64,000 nucleotides of DNA from CADEDH01 sp047974625 (GTDB lineage: Bacteria; Actinomycetota; Acidimicrobiia; Acidimicrobiales; SZUA-35), in NCBI GenBank assembly GCA_047974625.1, contig JBKECK010000042.1, positions 8,014 through 72,013 of the forward strand, read 5' to 3'. The stretch's first letter is position 1; each line of letters opens with the position of its first letter. The notes beneath the pieces are model-generated. The model was not told the origin of the DNA. It saw only the letters and a list, made by a program, of their open reading frames with translations, and ran no database searches. Positions 24,379-32,558 of the stretch are shown piece after piece. Both the position numbers and the translations under genes were made by a program.

Positions 24379-25073
24379 CCGACCGAACCGTCCCCTCCGG
24401 GCGCACGCCCGACCCCGCACCCACCGCGGATCCTCCGGATCAGGGCCCGACGGTGGCGTTCTTCGACCTCGACCTCACCCTCACCACCCACGACACCTTC
24501 GTCCCGTTCCTGATCCGGGTGGCCGGGATCACGGCGGTGGTGCGGGCCCTGGGCGCCGCGGCCCGCACCGGTCGGCGCCAGGGGCGCGACGCGGCCAAGG
24601 CGGTGGTGGTGGCCGCCCTGTGGGGTGGCCGCTCGCAGGCCGAGCTCGACGAGGCCGCCGACGCCCACGCAGCCATGGTGCTTGGCCCGGGGCGGGGCCG
24701 CCCGTGGTCGCCCCGGCTGCGGCCGAACGTGCTGGCCCGGCTCGACCGCCACCGCGCCCTGGGCCACGACGTGGCCATCGTGTCGGCCTCCCTGGCCCCC
24801 TACGTGGGTCGGATCGGGGCCGGGCTCGGCGTCACCGGCACCTCAGCCACCGAGATCGAGCTCGTCGACGGTGCGGCCACCGGCCGCCTGGCCGGGGCCA
24901 ACTGCCGGGGCCCGGAGAAGGTGGCCCGGGCCGAGGCCCTCATCGCCGACCTGGACTGGTCGCGCGCCTGGGCCTACGGCGACAGTTCGGGCGACGCCGA
25001 CCTCCTCGCCGCCGCCGCCCACCCCGTCTGGGTCCGCCGGGGCGGCAACCTCGACGGCTCGGGTCCCGGCTGA
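24375..25073 (+). CDS. HAD-IB family phosphatase (SerB-like)
   Basis: A 232-aa HAD phosphatase. Motif I is VAFFDLDLTLT (nucleophile Asp31, acid Asp33), motif II falls in AIVSASLAPYVGRIGAGLG, and motif IV is GDSSGDADLL near the C-terminus. Subfamily IB enzymes include phosphoserine phosphatases and phosphatases acting on lipid or sugar phosphates. The ATGA overlap with the flippase gene suggests a substrate in the same glycan or lipid-carrier pathway, which is inference. The first 25 residues are a disordered proline-rich extension. Confidence 0.83.
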   Translation: MTDRTVPSGRTPDPAPTADPPDQGPTVAFFDLDLTLTTHDTFVPFLIRVAGITAVVRALGAAARTGRRQGRDAAKAVVVAALWGGRSQAELDEAADAHAAMVLGPGRGRPWSPRLRPNVLARLDRHRALGHDVAIVSASLAPYVGRIGAGLGVTGTSATEIELVDGAATGRLAGANCRGPEKVARAEALIADLDWSRAWAYGDSSGDADLLAAAAHPVWVRRGGNLDGSGPG

Positions 25074-25090
25074 CCGGCCGGCCCGGGCCC

Positions 25091-27337
25091 CTACGGGGCC
25101 GCCTCCACCCTGACGGCCAGGGGCCGGTCGTCGGACCCGTCGGGGGCGGCCCGGCCCCAACCCCCCGGGTCGAGGTCGATCAGGGTGACGGGGTCGTCGT
25201 CGAGGTCGACCACGAGATCGGTGGGGGTGGTCTCCAGCACCACCGTCTCGGGCCGGGCCCCCTCCACGTCCACCCGCAGATCGAGCGGCGCCATCCACTC
25301 CGGGGCGGAGACCCGAAGGTCCACCCGGCGGGGGGCTCCGGTGGTGCGGACCACCGCCAACTCGCCCTCCCGGAGCAGCCACGCCCACCGGTCGGTGCCG
25401 ACGTGCTCGGTGGGGGTGAAGGCGAAGCGGCGGGGGCTGACGAGCACCAGCGGGCCGGTGGCCTCGGTGTCGTACAGGCGGAACCGGTCGTTGGCCTCGA
25501 TCGGCACTGCGTCCGGGTCGGTGACGATCGTGTCCCGGTCGACCAGGACGTACCGGTCCACCCGGTCATCGGTGAAGGAGTCCTCCCACAGGTAGCCGAG
25601 GTAGGTGAGCGGATAGTCCACGTCGGGATGGTCGCGCAGGGCGTCGGCGGCCCAGATGGTGGCCTCGTACCCGCTCGTCACCACGGTCAGGTCGGCTCCG
25701 CCCGCTCCCCCGTAGCGGGCCGCCCAGCCGTCGAGCGCGTCGTAGCTGGCGTTGACGGCCCGGAGCTCCAGGACATCGTCGGGCGGGATGGCCCGGATCG
25801 TGGTGGTCACCGCGGCCAGGGTCACCCCGGTCCAGGCCAGGGTGACCGCCACGGTGGCAGCCGACCGGGGACGCCCCGGGGCCGCCTCGGTCCGTTCGTC
25901 GAACCGGTCGGCCACCACCATCCAGCCGAGCACGGCGGCGAGGAGCAGCAGGGGTTGGAGGATCTCCAGGGTCCGCTGATGGCTGTAGTCGTTGCCCACC
26001 ACGGCGGTCACGTACCAGGCCAGCGCGGCGCCACCGACGGCCAGGCCCAGCCACAAGAACCGGGAGCGGTGCGCCACCACCACGGCCAGGAAACCGCCGA
26101 GCACCACCACGCTGAGACCCAGGGTGACCCAGCCCCGGGCCACCGTCTCGAAGGGCCAGGCCGAACCGAGGTAACGGGCTACCAGCACCGGCACCGGCTC
26201 GTAGCGGTACTGGGTGCTGAACCCGTCGGAGGTGACCCCGGACAGGAACAGCAGGGACCGGACCGTGCGCAGCACCGCCACCGGCCCGATGACGACGGTC
26301 AGGGCGGCGAGCTGCACCCCGCGCCCCACGGTGGCGGGGATCCGGCCCGGCCGGCGGGCCAGGGCGACGATCAGGAAGGCGAGGCCCAGGATCGGGGTGA
26401 ACTCGAGATAGCTGCCGAGGAGGCCGACGAGGAGCAGGGCCGCCAACGGGGCCGGACCACGATCGTCGGTGCCGTCCATCCAGGCCCACACCCCGGCGAT
26501 CGCCATCGGCGCCAGCACGATCCCCAGCACCGACGCCGAGTTCTGGTTCCACACCTGGTGGGCCAGCACCGTGGAGGTGGTGAGCACCACCGAGCCGACG
26601 GCCACGGTGGCGGCCTGGACCCTGCGCTCGCCGCCCAACCAGGCCAGGGCGCCGGCCAGGGAGGCCGGCACGATCAGGAGCCACCCCATCATCTGGGGCA
26701 TCCAGACGTGGCGGAGGGGACCCGCCCCCAGGGCACCGGGGGCGGCGGCCAGGACAACGTCGCCGATGCGGAGATTGTTGACCGCCAGGAAGAGGGCGCT
26801 GGCGTCGGCGGGGGCGTCCTCGCTGGTGGTCGGGGTGGGGCCCATCTCGGGTGGATCGGTGAGGCGGTGGTCCACCGCCCACTCGGCGGCCGAGACGTAG
26901 AACATGGCGTCGTTGTTGGCCGTCACCATCACCGTCCCGGCCCCGGTGGCGGTCAGGGGCAGGCCCAGTACGACCAGCCCGAGGGCCGGCAGGACCAGGG
27001 GGGCGACCACGGCGGTGACCTCCGACCAGGTGGGGGCGCCGCGACGGACCACCCGGGCCACCACCCCAGCGGCCACGGCCACCAGGACGACCGGGGTGAC
27101 GATCCGCATCGACGCCAGCGACGCCCCCAGGGTACCCACCGCGACCAGGGCGGCGAGCCCAACGGCGGGACCGGCCGGGCCCATCCGACGGCGGGTCCCG
27201 TCACCGGCGAGGCCGAGCACCGCCCAACCGGCCGCGGCCGCCGCCAGCCATTGGACGACCACCACGACCGCGGCCGTGACCAGTGGCCCCGACAGCAAAC
27301 CTGACGACGCGGCGGACAACGGCTCGGCGGCGATCAT
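25091..27337 (-). CDS. Large polytopic membrane protein with extracytoplasmic C-terminal domain (paralogue A)
   Basis: A 748-aa protein. The first 480 or so residues form about 12 membrane helices, and the remaining 260 form a soluble, probably extracellular region with beta-rich segments. The segment NNDAMFYVSAAEWAVDH (from 141) lies after the first helices, where GT-C glycosyltransferases keep a catalytic acidic loop, so an envelope glycosyltransferase is plausible but unproven. It is clearly paralogous to the protein at 33657: equal length, matching motifs (NxDAMFY, LLFLSGVTxDGF, DLTVVTSG, LVxVSPRRF). Convergent with the flippase-HAD pair. It starts 12 bp after the glnS stop, so it may be co-transcribed with glnS. 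Confidence 0.75.
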   Translation of the reverse strand: MIAAEPLSAASSGLLSGPLVTAAVVVVVQWLAAAAAGWAVLGLAGDGTRRRMGPAGPAVGLAALVAVGTLGASLASMRIVTPVVLVAVAAGVVARVVRRGAPTWSEVTAVVAPLVLPALGLVVLGLPLTATGAGTVMVTANNDAMFYVSAAEWAVDHRLTDPPEMGPTPTTSEDAPADASALFLAVNNLRIGDVVLAAAPGALGAGPLRHVWMPQMMGWLLIVPASLAGALAWLGGERRVQAATVAVGSVVLTTSTVLAHQVWNQNSASVLGIVLAPMAIAGVWAWMDGTDDRGPAPLAALLLVGLLGSYLEFTPILGLAFLIVALARRPGRIPATVGRGVQLAALTVVIGPVAVLRTVRSLLFLSGVTSDGFSTQYRYEPVPVLVARYLGSAWPFETVARGWVTLGLSVVVLGGFLAVVVAHRSRFLWLGLAVGGAALAWYVTAVVGNDYSHQRTLEILQPLLLLAAVLGWMVVADRFDERTEAAPGRPRSAATVAVTLAWTGVTLAAVTTTIRAIPPDDVLELRAVNASYDALDGWAARYGGAGGADLTVVTSGYEATIWAADALRDHPDVDYPLTYLGYLWEDSFTDDRVDRYVLVDRDTIVTDPDAVPIEANDRFRLYDTEATGPLVLVSPRRFAFTPTEHVGTDRWAWLLREGELAVVRTTGAPRRVDLRVSAPEWMAPLDLRVDVEGARPETVVLETTPTDLVVDLDDDPVTLIDLDPGGWGRAAPDGSDDRPLAVRVEAAP

Positions 27338-27349
27338 CGGTGACGGAGG

Positions 27350-29062
27350 TCAGCCCCCGTTGTTGCGCCGCTTCTGGATGTTGGCCCACTCGTCGCGGAG
27401 CCCGACCGTGCGGTGGAACAGGCCGGGCCGGTCCGGATCGGCGGCGAAGTATCCGAGGCGTTCGAACTGGACGACCCGGCCGGGCTCCGTGCCGGCCAGG
27501 GCCGGTTCGAGTTTGACCCCGCTCCGCAGTTCCCGGGAGGCCGGGTTGACGCTGGCCAGGGGATCCTCCCCGTCAGCCCCCGGTTGTGGGGTCGTGAACA
27601 GCCGGTCGTAGAGGGCGACTGTGCCGTCGACAGCGTGGTCGACCGACACCCAGTGGATGGTGGAGCGCACCTTGCGGCCGTCGGGGGTGGACCCCCCGGC
27701 GCTCTCGGGATCGTAGGTGGCGTGGACCCGCACGATCCGGCCGTCGCCGTCGACGTCGAAGTCCCGGGCGGTCACGTAGTAGCCGGCCCGGAGGCGCACC
27801 TCGCGCCCGGGGCCGAGCCGGTAGTACTTGGGGGGCGGGTCGAGCATGACATCGTCACGCTCGATCCAAAGGCGACCCGAGAACGGCACATGGCGGGTGC
27901 CGGCGGCGGGGTCCTCCGGGTTGTTGACCGCCTCCACCATCACCACCTCACCATCGGGCCAGTTGGTGATGACCAGCTCGACGGGGTCGAGGACGGCCAT
28001 CCGACGCAGGGACGTGCGGTTCAGCTCGGTGCGGACGAAGGACTCCAACAGTTCGATGTCGTGGACGCTGTTGGTTCGGGCCACCCCGATGTGGTCCATG
28101 AAGGCCCGGATGGCAGCCGGCGGGTAGCCGCGGCGGCGGAGCCCCCGCAGGGTCGGCATCCGCGGGTCGTCCCAGCCGTCAACGAACCCGTCCTCCACCA
28201 GCTCCCGGAGCTTCCGTTTCGAGGTGATCGTGTAGGTGAGGGTGAGCCGGGCGAACTCGGTCTGTTCCGGTGGCTCGAACGGCAGGGTCAAATGCGAGAG
28301 GAACCAGTCGTACAACGGCCGGTGATCGGAGAACTCGAGGGAGCACAACGAGTGGGTGATGCCCTCGATGGCGTCGGACTGGCCGTGCGCCCAGTCGTAG
28401 GTGGGGTAGATGCACCAGTCGGTGCCGGTGCGGGGATGCGCCGCCCGCCGGATCCGGTACATGACCGGGTCCCGCAGCTGCATGTTCTCGCTCTGCATGT
28501 CGATCCGGGCCCGCAGCACCCGCGACCCGTCCGGGAACTCGCCGGCCCGCATCCGGGTGAACAGGTCCCGGTTCTCGGCCACCGACCGGTTGCGGTAGGC
28601 GCTCTCGATCCCCGGTTGGCCGAATCCGCCCCGCTCGGCGGAGATCGTGTCCCCGTCGGAATCGTCGACGTAGGCCAGGCCGGCGTCGATCAGGTCCAGG
28701 GCCCAGGTGTAGAGCTGCTCGAAGTAGTCCGAAGCGTGGAGGGCCGGCCCGTCGGGCCGGTACCCGAGCCAGGCGAGGTCCTCGATCATGCCCACCATGT
28801 AGGCCGCGTCCTCGGTCTCCGGGTTGGTGTCGTCGAACCGGAGGTTGCACCGGCCACCGAAGGCGGCGGCCAGACCGAAGTTGATGTTGAGGGCCTTGGC
28901 GTGGCCGATGTGCAGGTAACCGTTGGGTTCCGGGGGGAAGCGGGTGTGCACCCGGCCACCGAAGGTGCCATCGGCCTGGTCCTGGATGATCTTGGCCCGG
29001 ATGAGATCGGGCGCGGAGTCAGCGGCGGCGGATGCTCCTGGGCGGGGGTCGGCTCGCGTCAC
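27350..29062 (-). CDS. glnS: Glutaminyl-tRNA synthetase
   Basis: A 570-aa class I synthetase that charges tRNA-Gln directly with glutamine. HIGH is at residues 51-54 within RFPPEPNGYLHIGHAKALNI, and the second signature is SKRKL (281-285). RFDDTNPETED, YPTYDWAHGQSDAIEGITHS and the two C-terminal anticodon-binding beta-barrels are all present. Most Actinobacteria instead make Gln-tRNA by GatCAB amidation, so this gene is informative about lineage. GTG 29062 lies 7 nt after TAGCTT (complement of 29070-29075), indicating a leaderless transcript divergent from the MerR fusion gene. A tRNA-Gln (CTG) gene lies at 58785. Confidence 0.93.
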   Translation of the reverse strand: MTRADPRPGASAAADSAPDLIRAKIIQDQADGTFGGRVHTRFPPEPNGYLHIGHAKALNINFGLAAAFGGRCNLRFDDTNPETEDAAYMVGMIEDLAWLGYRPDGPALHASDYFEQLYTWALDLIDAGLAYVDDSDGDTISAERGGFGQPGIESAYRNRSVAENRDLFTRMRAGEFPDGSRVLRARIDMQSENMQLRDPVMYRIRRAAHPRTGTDWCIYPTYDWAHGQSDAIEGITHSLCSLEFSDHRPLYDWFLSHLTLPFEPPEQTEFARLTLTYTITSKRKLRELVEDGFVDGWDDPRMPTLRGLRRRGYPPAAIRAFMDHIGVARTNSVHDIELLESFVRTELNRTSLRRMAVLDPVELVITNWPDGEVVMVEAVNNPEDPAAGTRHVPFSGRLWIERDDVMLDPPPKYYRLGPGREVRLRAGYYVTARDFDVDGDGRIVRVHATYDPESAGGSTPDGRKVRSTIHWVSVDHAVDGTVALYDRLFTTPQPGADGEDPLASVNPASRELRSGVKLEPALAGTEPGRVVQFERLGYFAADPDRPGLFHRTVGLRDEWANIQKRRNNGG

Positions 29063-29197
29063 CTACACGAAGCTACCCACACCGGTCAAACAACCGGCGT
29101 GCCACCTCGCCGGTATCCCGACCGGCGGGGCGCGACGGTGTCGGCATCCCATCGGCGGGGCGGGGCGGCGACCCTGGTCACACCACCAGCGAGGTGC

Positions 29198-29228
29198 TTG
29201 CCCTGGAGTGCGCTCCACGGTTTAGCGT
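29198..29228 (+). promoter_or_regulatory. MerR-type promoter with 19-bp spacer and operator dyad
   Basis: TTGCCC (29198-29203) and TAGCGT (29223-29228) are separated by 19 bp, the over-long spacer typical of promoters activated by MerR proteins. The spacer contains the dyad TGGAG-TGCG-CTCCA (29204-29217). The expected transcription start falls on or next to GTG 29236, so the mRNA would be leaderless. Autoregulation by the downstream MerR domain is the natural inference. Confidence 0.75.
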
Positions 29229-29235
29229 CGCTTCC

Positions 29236-30792
29236 GTGACCGACCGGAAGACGAGCCGAACCAGCCCGGGTCCGATCCCGATGACGGTGGGGATCGCCGA
29301 GGTCGCGGCGCGCACCGGACTGACCCGGGACACCCTCCGCTGGTACGAACGGCAGGGCCTCATCCCGCCCGTCGGCCGTGACGACCGTGGGTACCGGGCC
29401 TACAGCGACGCCACCGTCGGCCTCATCGAGCTCATCGTCCGCCTGCGACGCACCGGGATGCCGGTTGGGCGGATGAAGCGGTTCGTGGCCCTGGTGTCGG
29501 AGGGGCCGGCCACCCACGGCGAGCGGATGCAGCTCCTGCAGGAGCACCGCACCCGGATCACGGCCCAGCTCGGCGAGCTGACCGACGACCTGGGCGCCGT
29601 CGACCACAAGATCAACCACTACGCCCGGCTGATCGCGGCCGGCCGCGATCAGCCGGGCGACCCGACCCCGTCAACCCACCCCACCCCGAGAGGAAACCCC
29701 ATCGTGACCAACCACGCCTCCAACTCCAACCCCAACCCCAACCCCGACCCCGTCCCCGACGCCGGGAACCCGGTGGCCCGGGAGCAACTGGGCGACGGCC
29801 TCACCGTGAGCGCCATCGGTTTCGGCGCCATGGCCCTCAGCCACGTCTACGGCACCACCGATCCGGCCGAGGCGCTCCGCACCCTCCACCACGCCGTCGA
29901 CATCGGCGTCACCTTCATCGACACCGCCGACGTGTACGGCGAGCCCCGGGCCGGCCAGGACGGCCCGGCGGGGACCAACGAGGAACTGATCGCCAAACTC
30001 CTGGACGGGCGGCGCCCCGAGGTCCAACTCGCCACCAAGTTCGGCATCACCGGCCGGATCGGGACCGGCAGCGCGGCCACCCGAGGCGACCGTGACTACG
30101 TCCGCTCCGCCTGCGAGGCCTCGCTGCGCCGCCTCGGCGTGGAGGTGATCGACCTCTACTACCTGCATCGACGGCAGCTCGACCTGCCGATCACCGAGAC
30201 GGTGGCGGCCATGGCCGAACTGGTGTCGGAGGGCAAGGTCCGGCACCTGGGCCTGTCCGAGGTGACCGCGGACGAGCTGGAGGCGGCCCACCGGGTGCAC
30301 CCCATCACCGCCGTCCAGAGCGAATGGAGTATCTGGTCGCGCGACGTCGAGGCCAGCGTGGTGCCCACCGCGGCCCGGCTCGGGATCGGGTTCGTCCCCT
30401 ACAGCCCCCTCGGCCGCGGCTTCCTGACCGGGACCATGACCGGCGACCGGATCGCCGAGGGGATGCTGGCCCGGGAGGCACGGTTCACCGAGCACTTCGA
30501 CGCCAACCAGCGGGTGGTCGAGGTGATCCGCCGGGTGGCCGACCAGCACGGGGCCACCCCAGCCCAGGTGGCCCTGGCCTGGCTGTACGCTCAGGGCCGC
30601 CGGTTCGGCCTGCCGGTGGTGCCCATCCCGGGCACCCGGTCGGCGGCCCGGGTGGGCGAGACCGCGGCCTCGGTCGGTCTCCACCTCGACGACGCCCAGA
30701 TCGACGCGCTCGACGCCGCCGCCGACCTGGTCCACGGCGACCGGGCGCTCAGCTTCACCTCACCGGGCTGGATCTCCTCGGACCGGGAATGA
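29236..30792 (+). CDS. MerR regulator fused to aldo-keto reductase
   Basis: One open frame of 518 aa. Residues 16-135 are a MerR domain: GIAEVAARTGLTRDTLRWYERQ, wing residues RGYRAY, then a coiled dimerisation helix. A linker with NPNPNPDP (about 140-178) leads to a complete aldo-keto reductase: FGAMALSH, Asp229 and Tyr234 in FIDTADVYG, Lys268 in ATKFG, His311 in YYLHRRQ, and C-terminal NADPH site IPGTRSAARV. No stop separates the parts, but GAGAGGAAA precedes an in-frame GTG at 29704 (residue 157), so the reductase may also be made alone. GTG 29236 was chosen from the MerR-type promoter. The single protein could sense and detoxify a reactive carbonyl, which is inference. Confidence 0.85.
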   Translation: MTDRKTSRTSPGPIPMTVGIAEVAARTGLTRDTLRWYERQGLIPPVGRDDRGYRAYSDATVGLIELIVRLRRTGMPVGRMKRFVALVSEGPATHGERMQLLQEHRTRITAQLGELTDDLGAVDHKINHYARLIAAGRDQPGDPTPSTHPTPRGNPIVTNHASNSNPNPNPDPVPDAGNPVAREQLGDGLTVSAIGFGAMALSHVYGTTDPAEALRTLHHAVDIGVTFIDTADVYGEPRAGQDGPAGTNEELIAKLLDGRRPEVQLATKFGITGRIGTGSAATRGDRDYVRSACEASLRRLGVEVIDLYYLHRRQLDLPITETVAAMAELVSEGKVRHLGLSEVTADELEAAHRVHPITAVQSEWSIWSRDVEASVVPTAARLGIGFVPYSPLGRGFLTGTMTGDRIAEGMLAREARFTEHFDANQRVVEVIRRVADQHGATPAQVALAWLYAQGRRFGLPVVPIPGTRSAARVGETAASVGLHLDDAQIDALDAAADLVHGDRALSFTSPGWISSDRE

Positions 30793-30812
30793 CCCGCCCG
30801 CCCCAGCCAGCC

Positions 30813-30834
30813 GCGCCCCGGTCCACCGGGGCGC
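30813..30834. terminator. Perfect 9-bp hairpin between convergent genes
   Basis: GCGCCCCGG (30813-30821), loop TCCA, CCGGGGCGC (30826-30834), between the stops of the MerR-reductase fusion and the Ddn-like gene. It probably serves as a bidirectional terminator; no T-tract is present. Confidence 0.6.
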
Positions 30835-30848
30835 CACCCCGAGCCTGG

Positions 30849-31328
30849 TCAGCGCGGTTCGAGCCGGAACACCCGCAGCTCGCGGCCTCCGGACGAGGCC
30901 GTGTACCGGTCGAACACCGGCCACAGGGCCGACATCCGGGCCCAGGCGTCGTCCCGTTCCCCACCCTCCAGGCGCCGGGCCCGCATCGACCGCCGGTGGC
31001 CCCGAACCTCGACCTCCACGTCGGGGAGTTCGGCCACGTTGATGACCCAACCGGGGTGGGTCCTCTGACCCCAATTCGATCCGATGACGACGAAACCGTC
31101 GCCGTCGGGCAGGGCGGCGAGGACGGTGGACCGCTCCCGCCCGCTCCGCCGGCCGGTGTGGTGCAGCACCAGGGTGGGCAGGACCGCGTCGGTGAGCCGG
31201 TACCGGCCCCGGGTCAGCCGGGCCGCTCCGGCGTCGAGCGGGGGCACGATCCGCTTCATCACCGCCCGGGAGAACGGGTTGGTGGTGAGGGGGGCGATCC
31301 GACGGGCCAGGACGTGTCGTGCCGTCAC
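30849..31328 (-). CDS. Ddn-family F420H2-dependent reductase
   Basis: A 159-aa split-barrel protein of the deazaflavin-dependent nitroreductase family. Conserved elements are LPTLVLHHTGRRSGRERSTV, the loop VVIGSNWGQRTHPGWVINVA and VEVEVRGHRRSMRARRLEG, with the C-terminal FRLEPR. Members reduce quinones or nitro compounds with F420H2 and many associate with the membrane. GTG 31328 is the only reasonable start; a TACCCC hexamer lies 6 nt upstream. The alpha/beta hydrolase at 31378 is upstream on the same strand. Confidence 0.85.
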   Translation of the reverse strand: MTARHVLARRIAPLTTNPFSRAVMKRIVPPLDAGAARLTRGRYRLTDAVLPTLVLHHTGRRSGRERSTVLAALPDGDGFVVIGSNWGQRTHPGWVINVAELPDVEVEVRGHRRSMRARRLEGGERDDAWARMSALWPVFDRYTASSGGRELRVFRLEPR

Positions 31329-31377
31329 CGGCGGGGGGTACCGGCCGGTGACCGCCCGGGTGCGCCCGGAACCGGGC

Positions 31378-32139
31378 TCACCGGTCGGCGGCGGCCACGG
31401 CCAGCAGGATCTCGGCCAGAGGCTCGGCGTGGCTGAACGGGACCATGTGGGTGGAGGGGATCTCGTGGTACCCCCACCGGTCGCTGGACCGGGCGTGCCC
31501 AGCCAACCGCCAGAAGGCGGAGTCGGGCGGCTCGGCCGGGTCCGCGGTGGCCTTGATGTAGGTCAGGGTGAACGGCCACTCCTCGAGCGGTCGCCTCAGG
31601 CAGACGGGTTCGGCCAGGGTGCGCACCGGTTGCCCCACCCGGCGAGCGTCCGACCAGGCGGTGTCCTCCGGGGTGTCGAGGGGTCGGGGCACCGGGTTCA
31701 TGGTCCACGACGCCGGGGGCAGGGCGGCCGACCCGGGCGGGCGGTCCCCTCCCCCGCCGCCGATCACGTCCACCGCGCTCTGGCCGTCCGCCGGGACCAG
31801 GGCGTCGAGGTACACCAGATGCGCCACCCGGTCGCCGATCTGGTCGAGAGCGCCGGTGACCACCATCCCCCCGTAGGAGAAGCCAACCAGGACGATGTCG
31901 TCGAGGTCTTCGTACAGGACGGCGTTGGCCAGGTCCTGGACGTGGGTGGCCAGACCGATCATGGGTGAGGCCAGGTGGGACCGCTCCCCTATACCGGTCA
32001 GGCTCGGGGTGTACACCTCATGGCCGGCCCCCCACAGGAAGGGCCGGACCCGCCGGAACCCGTAGGAGCCGCCCCAGGCCCCGTGGCAGAGGACGAGGGG
32101 ACGGTGGGGGGACAGTTCGGTTCCTGGAGATGGCGCCAT
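31378..32139 (-). CDS. Alpha/beta hydrolase (esterase/hydroxynitrile lyase-like)
   Basis: A 253-aa hydrolase. LVLCHGAWGGSYGFRRV at the N-terminus, TGIGERSHL, the nucleophile elbow VGFSYGG (Ser88) and the late histidine in IPSTHMVPFSHAE are typical of the plant methylesterase / hydroxynitrile lyase-like branch found widely in bacteria. Substrate unknown. TAGGGT (complement of 32146-32151) is 6 nt before the ATG, so initiation is probably leaderless. The Ddn-like gene follows after 49 bp on the same strand. Confidence 0.83.
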   Translation of the reverse strand: MAPSPGTELSPHRPLVLCHGAWGGSYGFRRVRPFLWGAGHEVYTPSLTGIGERSHLASPMIGLATHVQDLANAVLYEDLDDIVLVGFSYGGMVVTGALDQIGDRVAHLVYLDALVPADGQSAVDVIGGGGGDRPPGSAALPPASWTMNPVPRPLDTPEDTAWSDARRVGQPVRTLAEPVCLRRPLEEWPFTLTYIKATADPAEPPDSAFWRLAGHARSSDRWGYHEIPSTHMVPFSHAEPLAEILLAVAAADR

Positions 32140-32222
32140 GGGCCGACCCTAGATCGCGGTGCCGCCACCGTGGTAGGCCGGAGCGGCGCGGGACGAGGCG
32201 GGACCAGTACGATGGCACGCCC

Positions 32223-32555
32223 ATGGGTGAACCAGTGCACGTCCTCGTCAAACCGACCAGCCGGTCCGGTTATCTGCGGTTCGAGACCAACCGGTCGTTC
32301 ACCGGGATGGGCCACGAGCGCTACCTGGTCGACGTACCCATCTACGGGCAGCGCCCGCCCGACGAGCTGGCCCGCCGGATGTTCGCCACCGGACGGGTCA
32401 GCGAGGTGCACGTGTACGGCATGGCCGTCACCGTGAAGCTGTCCTCGGCCCACGCCGCCGAGATCGTGGCCGAGCTCACCCGGGTGGTAGAAGACCTCTA
32501 CACCCACTACCTGCCCGGTGTCGAGGTACCCACGGCCGAATCGTTCGCCGAGTGA
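32223..32555 (+). CDS. NifU/Nfu N-terminal-like small protein
   Basis: A 110-aa protein whose pattern resembles the N-terminal domain of Nfu iron-sulfur scaffold proteins: LRFETNRSFTGMGHERY, PPDELARRMFATGRVSEVHVYGMAVTVKL and a terminal helix VEDLYTHYLP. It lacks the CxxC domain of complete Nfu proteins, so it is a stand-alone N-domain; its role is unknown. A TACGAT hexamer lies 9 nt before ATG 32223. It precedes the GHMP kinase gene by 3 bp, suggesting one transcript. Confidence 0.65.
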   Translation: MGEPVHVLVKPTSRSGYLRFETNRSFTGMGHERYLVDVPIYGQRPPDELARRMFATGRVSEVHVYGMAVTVKLSSAHAAEIVAELTRVVEDLYTHYLPGVEVPTAESFAE

Positions 32556-32558
32556 CCC

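Noticed and set aside
30092..30735. Antisense frames across the MerR-reductase and other GC-rich genes
   Set aside because: Long antisense frames are expected at this GC content; their translations are Arg/Pro/Gly-rich and lack domains.
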